Part shown: one piece after another, positions 37,316 through 45,699 of the stretch | Position numbering within the stretch: the first letter of the stretch is position 1 | Layout of the letters: every line of letters starts with the position of its first letter | DNA from: Flavobacterium humi | GTDB lineage: Bacteria; Bacteroidota; Bacteroidia; Flavobacteriales; Flavobacteriaceae | Direction of reading: 5' to 3' | Assembly (NCBI RefSeq): GCF_004745595.1 | Contig: NZ_SRLH01000001.1 | Span: 500,234 to 564,233 of the forward strand | DNA length: 64,000 nt | Program-made: the position numbers and the translations under genes | Notes under the pieces: generated by a model | Databases searched by the model: none | What the model was told of the DNA's origin: nothing | What the model saw: the letters and a program-made list of their open reading frames with translations, nothing else

Positions 37316-38254
37316 TTAAAGGCCTTTTATTTCATTGGAAATCAACTGTGTTTCAGAAGTATCCGTATTGAGCTTGGTCCCATAATTGATAATCGCTCCG
37401 GCAAAAAGGTCCAATTCGTTGCGTTCCTTGCCGGCATTGACGTCCAGTTGTAAAGATGTTGGTGTGCCGTAGGGGAAACTTTCCGCTTTTTCAAATGTTT
37501 TCTCGATGATATCCGAAGGAATACCAATAATAAGATTATCTGTAATCGCCTTGATTTCTTCCATAATTTTCCGGGCTCTTTCCTTTAGCGGCCCTTCTTC
37601 GCAAATTTGCCCTATGGAACTGTTATAACGCGCCGATACCATTCCGAAACTGGCAATAAAAAAGAATTTTGTCCAGATATCTGCGAAATTGTCTTCTTTA
37701 TAAATTACATCCGCTCCGCTATCTTTGAGGAGTTTGATTACCCATTCCGCTTCGGTATTTTTATTGTGCGGGTCCTTCCCTAATATGATTTTACCGGTGG
37801 CTCCTTTGTGCTCAACAATCCCTTTAGTTTTAATATGTGAAGCCACATAAACACAAGCTGGTAGGATTGTCCCGGTTGTAATGATCTTTCGTACCCTGTC
37901 ATAAATATCAGCACCGTTCATCAACGCAATAAGAATGGTATCCCCGGTCACTTTATCTTTAATTTCGTGGCAAACACGTTCCAGGTCGTATTCTTTTACG
38001 CAAACCAGGATCAGGTGCGCAGGTTCTTTGATATCCGAAAGGGACGAAATCAGGTGGTCCGGCTGTATTACGGCTTCAGCAGCTTCTTCCGAAAGCAAAG
38101 TGAGTCCGTTTTCCTTGACTATTTCGTAGGTTTCGCCTCGGGCTGCAAATGTAATTTCGGAATCCGGATTGTTTTTGTTGGATTGCGCCAATTTAAATCC
38201 GAAATAACCGCCTACACCGCCCAGGCCTATTATGGTTATGTTTTTTGTTCTCAT
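37316..38254 (-). CDS. panE: ketopantoate reductase family protein
   Basis: 312 residues, NADPH-dependent reduction of 2-dehydropantoate on the way to pantothenate and CoA. The N-terminal dinucleotide fold has ITIIGLGGVGGYFGFKLAQ, and the C-terminal helical domain has the conserved region NIIIGIPSDIIEK-like segment and a TSLQLDV block typical of ApbA/PanE. Paralogues with other 2-keto acid substrates exist, and no other pan gene is nearby, so the role is probable rather than certain. It is in a two-gene unit with mepB. Confidence 0.82.
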   Translation of the reverse strand: MRTKNITIIGLGGVGGYFGFKLAQSNKNNPDSEITFAARGETYEIVKENGLTLLSEEAAEAVIQPDHLISSLSDIKEPAHLILVCVKEYDLERVCHEIKDKVTGDTILIALMNGADIYDRVRKIITTGTILPACVYVASHIKTKGIVEHKGATGKIILGKDPHNKNTEAEWVIKLLKDSGADVIYKEDNFADIWTKFFFIASFGMVSARYNSSIGQICEEGPLKERARKIMEEIKAITDNLIIGIPSDIIEKTFEKAESFPYGTPTSLQLDVNAGKERNELDLFAGAIINYGTKLNTDTSETQLISNEIKGL

Positions 38255-38373
38255 TTTTAGGGTATTGTGGTATTTATCTTAAAACGCCGAATTGGTTTCA
38301 TTTAGTCTGTTATCTAACAAATTTAAGGAAAATCAGGCAGTAATAAATTCCTTTTCCAGAAGAAAACATTCCC

Positions 38374-39102
38374 TCACATCTCAAATGAAACAATAACCGG
38401 CTTATGGTCACTATATTGCTTCCAATCGTGGTATTCCCCTATCCGGACATCGTTCATTCTTTTTATAAAATAAGAAGACGCGAAACAATAATCCAGATGG
38501 TATGGTTTGTCCTCGTGACGGTACATAAATTGGGTCGGATGCGCTTCTTTTCCCTGAATTTGCTTATGAAAAACATGATAGGTACTGAAAATCTTATACG
38601 ACTCCAGTTTTGCTACTACATCGGAATGGTTTCCTTCTCTTCTGGGACGGTCCCAAATGGTATTACTATTGAAATCTCCCAGTAAAATCACTTTGGATCC
38701 GGATAATAAATCCTCATAATGGCGCAGCGCTTTCCATACCTGGGTTACATATGCCCCGTCTTTATCCTTCGGGTTATTGGCCCAGACGGCAAATAGCGTA
38801 AAACGGGCCTTACCTCCTGTTACCGCAATGGGCAGGATATTCTTAAAAGCAGGATTGTGGCAATCCATCAGCTTGAACCTATAATCGCCGTACGAAAAAA
38901 CACAAAGCCCTTTGTTAGGATTTTCTCCATACCAAAGCATATCGGCAGGCAATGGCACACCTTCGGGAAACCGCAGTTTGTCCGGATGCTCACATTCCGG
39001 CACCACAACTATATCCGGCTTTTCCTCCAGGATAAACGCCGCTTTCTTGCGGAAGGCCATGTTGCAATTCCAGGCAATGATTTTCAGTTGTGTCCTATCC
39101 AT
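38374..39102 (-). CDS. endonuclease/exonuclease/phosphatase family protein
   Basis: 242 residues with the DNase I-like fold. Key blocks are IIAWNCNMAFRKKA at the start, VVPECEH with the metal-binding glutamate, ILLGDFNSNTIWD, and the C-terminal SDHKPVIVSF. No signal peptide is seen, so it is likely cytosolic. Members act on nucleic acids, phospholipids or sugar phosphates, and the substrate cannot be told. It lies 60 bases downstream of the GNAT gene on the same strand. Confidence 0.85.
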   Translation of the reverse strand: MDRTQLKIIAWNCNMAFRKKAAFILEEKPDIVVVPECEHPDKLRFPEGVPLPADMLWYGENPNKGLCVFSYGDYRFKLMDCHNPAFKNILPIAVTGGKARFTLFAVWANNPKDKDGAYVTQVWKALRHYEDLLSGSKVILLGDFNSNTIWDRPRREGNHSDVVAKLESYKIFSTYHVFHKQIQGKEAHPTQFMYRHEDKPYHLDYCFASSYFIKRMNDVRIGEYHDWKQYSDHKPVIVSFEM

Positions 39103-39162
39103 ACACTCAAAAGTCGTTTATTTTTGGGGTATGGCCAAATTATCGCCCCTCCTTTTTCTCCA

Positions 39163-39897
39163 TTATTCCACAGGCAGTGTGTAGTTTGTCATCAGGAAAT
39201 CTTCCGAAAAGCCCATTTTTAGATAGATATTTTTCCCCATGGCAGACGATTGCAAAGTGGCATATTCCACATTCCGGTCTATGGCTTGGTTAATGAGGAA
39301 CTGCATGATTTCCTCGGCAAACCCTTTTTTGCGCATTTCAGGAATGACCCCGACACCATGAATGCCAATCACATTATCTGAAAACAACACCATGGCAGTG
39401 CCAATTGGATTTCCTTCAAAATACGCCAGGTAGAATTCAACTACCGTTTTAGACCGGTCGACAACCTCAGCATCGATAGTATAGCCAAAAGAAAGAGGAT
39501 AGATTTCCGCCCAAATATTTGCTTCTTCTTTATTATTTATTTTTTTGAAAACCAATCTATTATCACATTTTACCTTCTGGTTAAGTTTTAGTGACATTCC
39601 AATCTGTTCCGATTTTTTTACAAAGCCTGCCTTTTCAATTATCTGATAACTATCGCTTGCAAAATCATCCCAATGCGAATAGGACAAATTACCGGCAGAA
39701 TCCTTAATCAATTGAAATGCTTTTTGCAAAGAAGGTTTTTCGGGCTTGTGGGTGAACCAGAGTTTTTGGGGCCAATCGGAATGCGGAACTTGCGTAAAGT
39801 GGTACTTTTCTTCAGTATGGAATCCTTCAAACGGAAGGCTGGCTATTTTCCAAAGGCTGGTTAAATTTTCGATGTTTTTATGTGCGATATTTTTCAT
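39163..39897 (-). CDS. GNAT family N-acetyltransferase
   Basis: 244 residues. The C-terminal half holds the acetyl-CoA fold, with VIGIHGVGVIPEMRKKGFAE carrying the R/Q-x-x-G-x-A-like loop and a final NIYLKMGF motif. The N-terminal half is a divergent, less conserved GNAT-like part. The substrate is unknown. It begins six bases after the DMT transporter, so those two are co-transcribed. Confidence 0.85.
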   Translation of the reverse strand: MKNIAHKNIENLTSLWKIASLPFEGFHTEEKYHFTQVPHSDWPQKLWFTHKPEKPSLQKAFQLIKDSAGNLSYSHWDDFASDSYQIIEKAGFVKKSEQIGMSLKLNQKVKCDNRLVFKKINNKEEANIWAEIYPLSFGYTIDAEVVDRSKTVVEFYLAYFEGNPIGTAMVLFSDNVIGIHGVGVIPEMRKKGFAEEIMQFLINQAIDRNVEYATLQSSAMGKNIYLKMGFSEDFLMTNYTLPVE

Positions 39898-39903
39898 GAT
39901 ACA

Positions 39904-40353
39904 TTATTTAGCATTGATACATATAATTCCGATGACCATGGCGGCAACACCTATGATTTTTTTGAAGGTAATGGGATCCGCAGGGATATTAAACCATCCA
40001 AAATGACTTGCAGCAAGCGAAAAAATAAGCTGACCGCACAAGCCCAAAGACATCATCCTGGCAATGCCAAGTTTAGGAATCGTAAAATAATAAAGTGTAA
40101 TCCCCATGACACTGAACAGCCCGCCGATGCACCACAAATACCACGGAACTTGTTTCGCATTATCCAAATTGGGGATTCCTTTGGAAAAAAACAAGACTAA
40201 AAGCAACGCGAACACGGCACTGCTCACAGAAGTTGAAATGGCCGCCAACAACGGCTTTTTGAGCAAAACGCCCAACTGTGCATTAAAACCAGCCTGAATG
40301 GCCAGGAAAACGCCTCCCGCAAATGCTATTATAGTTACTAATGATTGATTCAT
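39904..40353 (-). CDS. DMT family transporter (DUF606/YdcZ type)
   Basis: 149 residues with five hydrophobic segments, the size of the small half-length DMT members that work as dimers. It contains AGGVFLAIQAGFNAQLG near the start and GLCGQLIFSLAASHFGWF in the middle, both typical of the YdcZ group. The substrate is unknown. It sits between a Crp/Fnr regulator and a GNAT enzyme on one strand with short gaps. Confidence 0.82.
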   Translation of the reverse strand: MNQSLVTIIAFAGGVFLAIQAGFNAQLGVLLKKPLLAAISTSVSSAVFALLLVLFFSKGIPNLDNAKQVPWYLWCIGGLFSVMGITLYYFTIPKLGIARMMSLGLCGQLIFSLAASHFGWFNIPADPITFKKIIGVAAMVIGIICINAK

Positions 40354-40406
40354 AAGGCAAAGTTAGTGCGTCATTTTGACGTTTCGCTTTACCTATGTTG
40401 AGTGGG

Positions 40407-40997
40407 TTATTTTTCTTTTAATTCTTTTCGGATGCGGCTCAATTGCGTAGGGGTTATCCCTAAATGCGAGGCGATGTGCTGCAACGGGATCCTTTGATCA
40501 ATACTGGGATGTGCCTTGAGGAGCTTCAAATAGCGGGTTGTGGCGTTTTCCATGACAATGGAGATCTCGCGTTGTTCTTTGTCGATAATCCAGTTCCTTT
40601 CGAGATATGCGATATAAAAATTTTTAAGATCCTCGTGAGCATAAATAAGCGCTTTGTATTTTTTGTAATTAATGGTAATGATGGTAGAATCTTCAATCGC
40701 CTGAAGCGTAAATTGCGACGGGACACCTAATAATGCAGAAACCGTAGAACCTGCAAATTGATTCTCCAGGAATATATTTTTGTTGTAAGTACTACCCGTT
40801 TCATCACTAAAAAAGGCAATCATCGCGCCCTTGCAGAGAAAGTGAACATTTCTGGCCACCTCGCCTTCCTGCAGCAAAACCTCATCCCTTTTGAGCTCCC
40901 GGAACTGGATTATCTCTTCCAATAGCGCAAAAGAGGCTTCGGAAACCGGGTAATATCCAAAAAGCGTGGTTTTGAAGGAAGAGAGGTGTTCTTTCAT
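40407..40997 (-). CDS. Crp/Fnr family transcriptional regulator
   Basis: 196 residues. The N-terminal cyclic-nucleotide-binding-like barrel runs from about 20 to 130 (LLQEGEVARNVHFLCKGAMI). The C-terminal winged helix has IPLQHIASHLGITPTQLSR as the recognition region. There is no cysteine cluster for an iron-sulphur centre, so an oxygen-sensing Fnr role is unlikely. It is the first gene of a minus-strand run (regulator, DMT transporter, GNAT, EEP nuclease) and may control it. Confidence 0.88.
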   Translation of the reverse strand: MKEHLSSFKTTLFGYYPVSEASFALLEEIIQFRELKRDEVLLQEGEVARNVHFLCKGAMIAFFSDETGSTYNKNIFLENQFAGSTVSALLGVPSQFTLQAIEDSTIITINYKKYKALIYAHEDLKNFYIAYLERNWIIDKEQREISIVMENATTRYLKLLKAHPSIDQRIPLQHIASHLGITPTQLSRIRKELKEK

Positions 40998-41026
40998 TCT
41001 AGTTAAAAAATAATTTTTACAGCCAT

Positions 41027-41512
41027 TTACTCCACACCCAGTTCTTTAATCATATCGACATACTCGTCACTGGTAAATTTATATTTCTGATTTAAGGCCG
41101 GATGGAGGTGCTCCAGGTAATAGGACCTCACGTCCATGGTTGTGGAAGTGGCAAAATACGAACGGGTCACAATAGCCAGGTCATTCATATGGTCCATAAA
41201 GATTTCTTTCACCTTTGGGTAATCCCTTTCAGCCAACCCACGGAAGGCATAACAACGGATGGTCGGGTCTTTATGATCCGTCAGCCCAACCAAATCCTCA
41301 TCCGTGGCAACGGCCAACAATTCTTTAAACTCCTTATTCGAATCCGAATTGGTTTCCATCTCGTAAATATTCGCTCCAATAGCCAGGTCTGTCACTAATT
41401 TTTGTATTTCGTCCTTGACTTTTAAGTTTTCATTGTACTTGTAAATTTCTTTCTTTTTTTCGCAATTGCAAAATATCCCAAGGATCAGGATAAGGAGTAA
41501 TTTTCTTTTCAT
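41027..41512 (-). CDS. lipoprotein with HEAT-like repeats
   Basis: 161 residues from the ATG at 41512, which gives a lipobox signal (LILGIFCNCEKK); an upstream ATG at 41560 would put extra residues before it. The mature part is helical, with one unit reading DPTIRCYAFRGLAERDYPKV, similar to HEAT repeats. Such lipoproteins usually serve protein contacts; no specific family is recognised. The -7 box at 41623 gives a long leader of about 100 bases. Confidence 0.75.
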   Translation of the reverse strand: MKRKLLLILILGIFCNCEKKKEIYKYNENLKVKDEIQKLVTDLAIGANIYEMETNSDSNKEFKELLAVATDEDLVGLTDHKDPTIRCYAFRGLAERDYPKVKEIFMDHMNDLAIVTRSYFATSTTMDVRSYYLEHLHPALNQKYKFTSDEYVDMIKELGVE

Positions 41513-41622
41513 TTGTAGGTTAGTTTGTTTTTTAGCTATACAGTGATTTGGGAGCAACACGTATAAGGTTATATATTTTTACTTTTGATTCCCTGCATCG
41601 GTTTTTACAGTCAATTTTGTTG

Positions 41623-41630
41623 CAAATATA
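41623..41630 (-). promoter_or_regulatory. -7 box of the 41027-41512 gene
   Basis: On the minus strand this reads TATATTTG, a full match to TAnnTTTG. A TTG lies only 11 bases further upstream, so the -33 spacing is off. Confidence 0.45.
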
Positions 41631-41698
41631 GAATCTGTTTTCAATTTTCCTATTCTCAGGCGTTTATATTCTCAATATGGCGTCAAAAAAAGTTTTGC

Positions 41699-42397
41699 TT
41701 ATTCCTTTCTGGTTTGTTCGATAATCTTCTCAAGGCGCTCAATCTGCTGCTTCTGCATCTGGATAAGGGCTTCTTCCTGCTGTATGATCAGGTGGTCGAT
41801 TTTTTCGTGCAGCAGCCTTATTTCCAGTTCCGATTTTAAATTGATCATATAATCATTTTTAGCCCTGTCCCGGTCCTTTTCCTCTTGCCTGTTCTGGCTC
41901 ATCATAATAACCGGTGCTTGCAGGGCCGCAATACAGGACAAAATCAGGTTCAGCAATATGAAAGGATACGGATCGAAGCTTTTGTTTACCAGGAATAGCA
42001 CATTTGTCAGTATCCAGATTACTAGAAACCCTACGAAAGAAAGGATAAAGGTCCAGCTTCCGCCGAATTCCGCAACTTTATCAGCAATCCGCTGCCCGAA
42101 AGTATCGTCTTTTCCTTCATCGCCATCTACCTTATCGGTAATTGTAGTGCCGTTATTCAAGGAATCCATAACGGTTTGTTCGCTTTTGGTCAGTTGCCGG
42201 ATGTCTTTGAGTAACATTGTTGACATATGATTGTCGCGGTAAGCCCCAAATTCTTCTGCGGCAATAGCGTCGGAAACTTTAAATTCCGGGTATTCCTTTT
42301 TAATCATCTCAAAAATAGACTTGCCAACATTCTGTCCCATAATCTTATCGGTTTCCGGAAATTCTTTCCCCGAAATAGCGCTTTTAAATGTTCCCAT
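41699..42397 (-). CDS. DUF1003 domain-containing membrane protein
   Basis: 232 residues. Two transmembrane segments sit near residues 115-165 within the DUF1003 block (ADKVAEFGGSWTFILSFVGF and SFDPYPFILLNLILSCIAAL), followed by the family's NRQEEKDRDRAKNDY region and a C-terminal coiled coil. Function is unknown, but DUF1003 genes often neighbour magnesium transport genes. Here it is 18 bases downstream of corA in the same direction, so the two probably form an operon. Confidence 0.88.
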   Translation of the reverse strand: MGTFKSAISGKEFPETDKIMGQNVGKSIFEMIKKEYPEFKVSDAIAAEEFGAYRDNHMSTMLLKDIRQLTKSEQTVMDSLNNGTTITDKVDGDEGKDDTFGQRIADKVAEFGGSWTFILSFVGFLVIWILTNVLFLVNKSFDPYPFILLNLILSCIAALQAPVIMMSQNRQEEKDRDRAKNDYMINLKSELEIRLLHEKIDHLIIQQEEALIQMQKQQIERLEKIIEQTRKE

Positions 42398-42415
42398 ATT
42401 TGCTTGCTTGTTTTA

Positions 42416-43504
42416 TCAATACCATTTTTTCCATTTGAAGTAATACACCATCCCTATGAAAAGGAAAAACATAATGGCAAGGATGATAAAATACCCATAT
42501 TGCCAATGCAGTTCCGGCATATTGTCGAAATTCATGCCATACACACCCACGATAAAAGTCAGGGGCATAAAAAATACCGAAACCACCGTCAGCGTCTTCA
42601 TTACTTCGTTCATTTTGTGGCTTTGCGCCGAAAAAAAGTAATTGGAAGCGCCTTCCAGCGAAGTCAGGTCGTATTCTATCTGTTCCAGGAGTTCCAGGCT
42701 TTTTTGGTGCAGCCTTTCGAAAAAACTGTAATTATCCTGTTCTATAGCATTGAAAACATTGTCGTCTTTCATACTTTTGATGGAATACAGCGAATCTCTC
42801 AGCGGTATGATGGAACGCTTAAGGAAGTTGAAATTATCGCGGTGTTTTTCAATCTGCTCCAATAAAATCAGTTTGGTGCTGGTTTTGGTAAGGTTGATCA
42901 GTTCCTCGACTTTGTCTTCCTCGGTTTCAATCGTGATATAGAAATTCTCCATAACCGCATCCAGTAGCAGGTACAGCAGGTAATCGGCTTTTTTCTCGCG
43001 GACAATGCCCGAATGTGTCCTGATGCGCTCCCGTATATGTGAAAAGAAATCGCTTTTCTTCTCCTGAAAAGAAGTAAGAATGCCGTTTTTCAGCAAAAAA
43101 CTAATCTGTTCCGCATTGATATTATCTGAATTCTCAATCGGCAGCAATGATTTGATATTGAAAAACAAGATGTCATGGTACTCTTCCAGCTTGGTCCTTT
43201 TGGTTGTATTGAGGATATCGCCCAGCATAAAATTATCGGCATGAAGGAAATCGCCCACTTGTTTAATGATGCGCGTATTGTTCAAACCGTGGATATTGAG
43301 CCAATTTGTTTTGGAAAGGTTTACAGCATGTTCCAACTGGTCAAAGGATCCATCCGAACATTCGGTCAGCTCATCTGCATCATACACAAACAATTGCATT
43401 TGTGTAGGGACATCCTTGTGGATCCCGGTATATTCCAACAATGACGGAGCGACTTTTTTTCCTTTTTTATATCTGATTTTACGCACTGTAAATAATTTTT
43501 CCAT
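42416..43504 (-). CDS. corA: magnesium/cobalt transporter CorA
   Basis: 362 residues. A large N-terminal cytoplasmic alpha/beta domain is followed by a long helix and two C-terminal transmembrane segments, the first ending in the selectivity motif [13 protein letters not shown] (GMN). It forms a pentameric Mg2+ channel in the inner membrane. Length fits the family. It is divergent from hutI across a 51-base gap and is followed by DUF1003. Confidence 0.92.
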   Translation of the reverse strand: MEKLFTVRKIRYKKGKKVAPSLLEYTGIHKDVPTQMQLFVYDADELTECSDGSFDQLEHAVNLSKTNWLNIHGLNNTRIIKQVGDFLHADNFMLGDILNTTKRTKLEEYHDILFFNIKSLLPIENSDNINAEQISFLLKNGILTSFQEKKSDFFSHIRERIRTHSGIVREKKADYLLYLLLDAVMENFYITIETEEDKVEELINLTKTSTKLILLEQIEKHRDNFNFLKRSIIPLRDSLYSIKSMKDDNVFNAIEQDNYSFFERLHQKSLELLEQIEYDLTSLEGASNYFFSAQSHKMNEVMKTLTVVSVFFMPLTFIVGVYGMNFDNMPELHWQYGYFIILAIMFFLFIGMVYYFKWKKWY

Positions 43505-43555
43505 AAAGATAAAAGTATTTCAATTTCATTAGTAGTTTTACAAAAAAATATTCGA

Positions 43556-44794
43556 ATGAAAATTCTTATCACCAATATAAAAGAACTACTCCAGATTCGC
43601 GAAGCGGCAATTGATAAAGTTTCCGGCGCAGACATGGCCGTTTTGCCTAAAATAGACAATGCTTACTTACTTATCGAAAACAACCTGATCGCAGATTTCG
43701 GCACAATGGAAGACTGTCCTGACATAAGCACCGGCCAGGTTATCGATGCCACCGGAAAAACAGTTTTGCCTTCCTGGGTAGACAGCCATACCCATATCGT
43801 ATATGCCGGGAACCGCATCCAGGAATTCGCAGACCGCATCAACGGCTTGAGTTATGAAGAAATTGCCAATCGTGGCGGCGGTATCCTGAATTCGGCCAAA
43901 AAACTAAACGAAACCCCGGAAGAAGAGATCTACAACCAGTCCAAACTGCGCCTGGAAGAAATCATGCAGCAGGGAACCGGTGCCGTCGAAATCAAATCCG
44001 GTTACGGGCTGACGGTTGAAGGAGAATTAAAAATGTTGCGGGTCATCAAAAAACTGGCGGAAAATTATCCGGTAAAAATCAAGGCTACATTCCTTGGCGC
44101 CCATGCCTTTCCTATGCAATATAAAGAAAACCATGCGGCTTACCTGGATGTTATCATTAACGAAATGCTCCCTAAAATAGCCGAAGAAAAACTAGCCGAT
44201 TATATTGATGCTTTTTTAGAAACCGGATATTTCTCCGTAGAAGAAACAGAACGCATCATGGCTGCCGGGAAACAATATGGGCTAATCTCGAAAATACACG
44301 TGAACCAGTTTACGGCCATTAACGGAATTGAAGCCTGTGTAAAACACGGAGCGCTTTCTGTAGACCATCTTGAGATTGTTACCGATGAGGATATCGAAGT
44401 CCTTAAAAACAGTGATACCATGCCGGTTGCCCTTCCAAGCTGCTCTTACTTCATCAGTATTCCTTATACGCCGGCGAGAAAGATGATTTCAGCAGGATTG
44501 CCTTTGGCACTCGCCACAGATTTCAACCCTGGTACAACACCTTCCGGAAACATGAATTTTGTAGTGGCAACAGCGTGCATCAAAATGAAAATGACTCCTG
44601 AAGAAGCCATCAATGCCGCAACAATCAACGGTGCATATGCGATGGGGATATCCGCAACCCACGGAAGCATTACCAAAGGTAAGCATGCCAACCTTATCAT
44701 CACAAAGCCGCTTGCCTCCTATTATCAGCTCCCATATGCTTTTGGTAGTAATTTAATTGACCAGGTTATTATTGAAGGGCAGCTTTTATACTAA
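43556..44794 (+). CDS. hutI: imidazolonepropionase
   Basis: 412 residues, third step of histidine breakdown (imidazolonepropionate to formiminoglutamate). It is a metal-dependent amidohydrolase with VDSHTHIVYAGNR, VEIKSGYGLTVEGELKML, and ALATDFNPGTTPSGNM as metal and substrate motifs. The other hut genes are absent here, as is common in Flavobacteriaceae, where hutI is often separate. It is divergent from corA. Confidence 0.95.
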   Translation: MKILITNIKELLQIREAAIDKVSGADMAVLPKIDNAYLLIENNLIADFGTMEDCPDISTGQVIDATGKTVLPSWVDSHTHIVYAGNRIQEFADRINGLSYEEIANRGGGILNSAKKLNETPEEEIYNQSKLRLEEIMQQGTGAVEIKSGYGLTVEGELKMLRVIKKLAENYPVKIKATFLGAHAFPMQYKENHAAYLDVIINEMLPKIAEEKLADYIDAFLETGYFSVEETERIMAAGKQYGLISKIHVNQFTAINGIEACVKHGALSVDHLEIVTDEDIEVLKNSDTMPVALPSCSYFISIPYTPARKMISAGLPLALATDFNPGTTPSGNMNFVVATACIKMKMTPEEAINAATINGAYAMGISATHGSITKGKHANLIITKPLASYYQLPYAFGSNLIDQVIIEGQLLY

Positions 44795-44985
44795 TAAAAA
44801 AGTCTTCCAAACATGTGACTTTGGAAGACTCTCTAAAATAACTAACTAACCAAAACAACCAATATTTATCGTAAGTCAAAGGTGGTTTTTGATGTACAAT
44901 CCGCCTTTGTGGAAAAATTTCATGTTATATCCCTTTTTAGTTTTCTGTCTGTGAAACCATTAGGGGATTTTTTCGTTTTTTATGT
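44795..44985 (-). ncRNA. orphan minus-strand transcription unit, candidate small RNA
   Basis: The 480-base gap between hutI and the metal locus has no long open frame. On the minus strand a full promoter match (44990-44997) is followed about 160-185 bases later by a strong terminator with its U tract only on this strand. The region between holds CAAAGGCGG paired with CCACCTTTG (44877-44909, one mismatch), and a 15-codon open frame, MKFFHKGGLYIKNHL (44923 to 44876), whose stop lies in that stem. It could be a small RNA, a regulatory leader without gene, or a micro-protein message. I do not recognise the sequence. Confidence 0.5.
44796..44830 (-). terminator. terminator of the orphan minus-strand unit
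   Basis: AGTCTTCCAAA and TTTGGAAGACT are an 11-bp perfect inverted repeat with an eight-base loop. Only the minus strand has a T6 run after the stem; the plus side continues CTCTAAAATAA. It therefore serves a minus-strand transcript, not hutI. Confidence 0.75.
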
Positions 44986-44989
44986 TACT

Positions 44990-45022
44990 CAAATATACAA
45001 CAGAATTTCAAACACTTCCAAA
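44990..45022 (-). promoter_or_regulatory. promoter of the orphan minus-strand unit
   Basis: Read on the minus strand, TTTG (45022-45019) is followed after 21 bases by TATATTTG (44997-44990). This is the Bacteroidetes -33/-7 pair with good spacing. Confidence 0.55.
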
Positions 45023-45203
45023 AAAAATCGTTAAAATGCAATATAAACTCGATTATGTTATATTATTAAAAATAAATTAACAAGTTTATTGAATGATTTT
45101 CTTTTAATTAACAAGCGTTACGGTTAAACCTTACTTGCTGTTTTACAGTCAATTACCTGAAAAAAAAGCACTTTTTTAAGCTTTTTTCATATTGGTTTTT
45201 CGG

Positions 45204-45230
45204 TTGGTCACTAAAAAAATCATAAATTTG
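45204..45230 (+). promoter_or_regulatory. promoter upstream of the metal-efflux locus
   Basis: TTG (45204-45206), 16 bases, then TAAATTTG (45223-45230), matching the -33/-7 pattern. A second full -7 match, TATTTTTG, is at 45263-45270, only five bases before the GTG start at 45276. Confidence 0.5.
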
Positions 45231-45275
45231 AGAGAAAATAAATCAGTTTTTAAATAAAAATCTATTTTTGCTTCT

Positions 45276-45602
45276 GTGAAATGGTTTACTACAATATTAG
45301 CGCTCTATTTGGTAGCACTCTCGTGCCTGCCTTGCAGTGATATGGAAATAAGCCGTTTAGAATTTTCACACACACAAACATCTTCGCATCACGACGGTGA
45401 TTCCCATGAGCAAAACAAGGATATGTGTTCTCCATTTTGCATTTGCAACTGCTGCGGCTTGCAATTTTTAAGTTTCCAGCCCATCAACACGTATGAGGTA
45501 CCGATTATCTCCACGATCATCAAGATCGCTTTACCTTCTTACAAATCTGTATTAGCTTCCAGTTTTTTCGGAAGCATCTGGCAACCGCCTCAGTTAGTAT
45601 AA
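45276..45602 (+). CDS. DUF6660-type secreted Cys/His-rich protein
   Basis: 108 residues starting at GTG; no ATG gives a better start. An N-terminal hydrophobic signal (WFTTILALYLVALSCLPC) is followed by a His-rich stretch (SHTQTSSHHDGDSH) and a cysteine cluster (CSPFCICNCCG), both apt to bind soft metals. Similar proteins precede CzcA/CusA efflux genes in Flavobacteriaceae. It is the first gene of the metal locus here, so a periplasmic metal-binding or sensing role is likely but unproven. Confidence 0.75.
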   Translation: MKWFTTILALYLVALSCLPCSDMEISRLEFSHTQTSSHHDGDSHEQNKDMCSPFCICNCCGLQFLSFQPINTYEVPIISTIIKIALPSYKSVLASSFFGSIWQPPQLV

Positions 45603-45699
45603 TGATGCCCGAGTAATTTCGGGTTAGAAAATTGTGCAAAAGCACCACTAATGGCAATGTCTTATTTGCCGGTTTCTAATTCATTATAGTATTTGATCA

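Noticed and set aside
45608..45623. CCCGA/TCGGG hairpin between DUF6660 and the pump as a terminator
   Set aside because: Only five pairs and no U tract; the genes on both sides appear to form one locus. It might only tune downstream expression.
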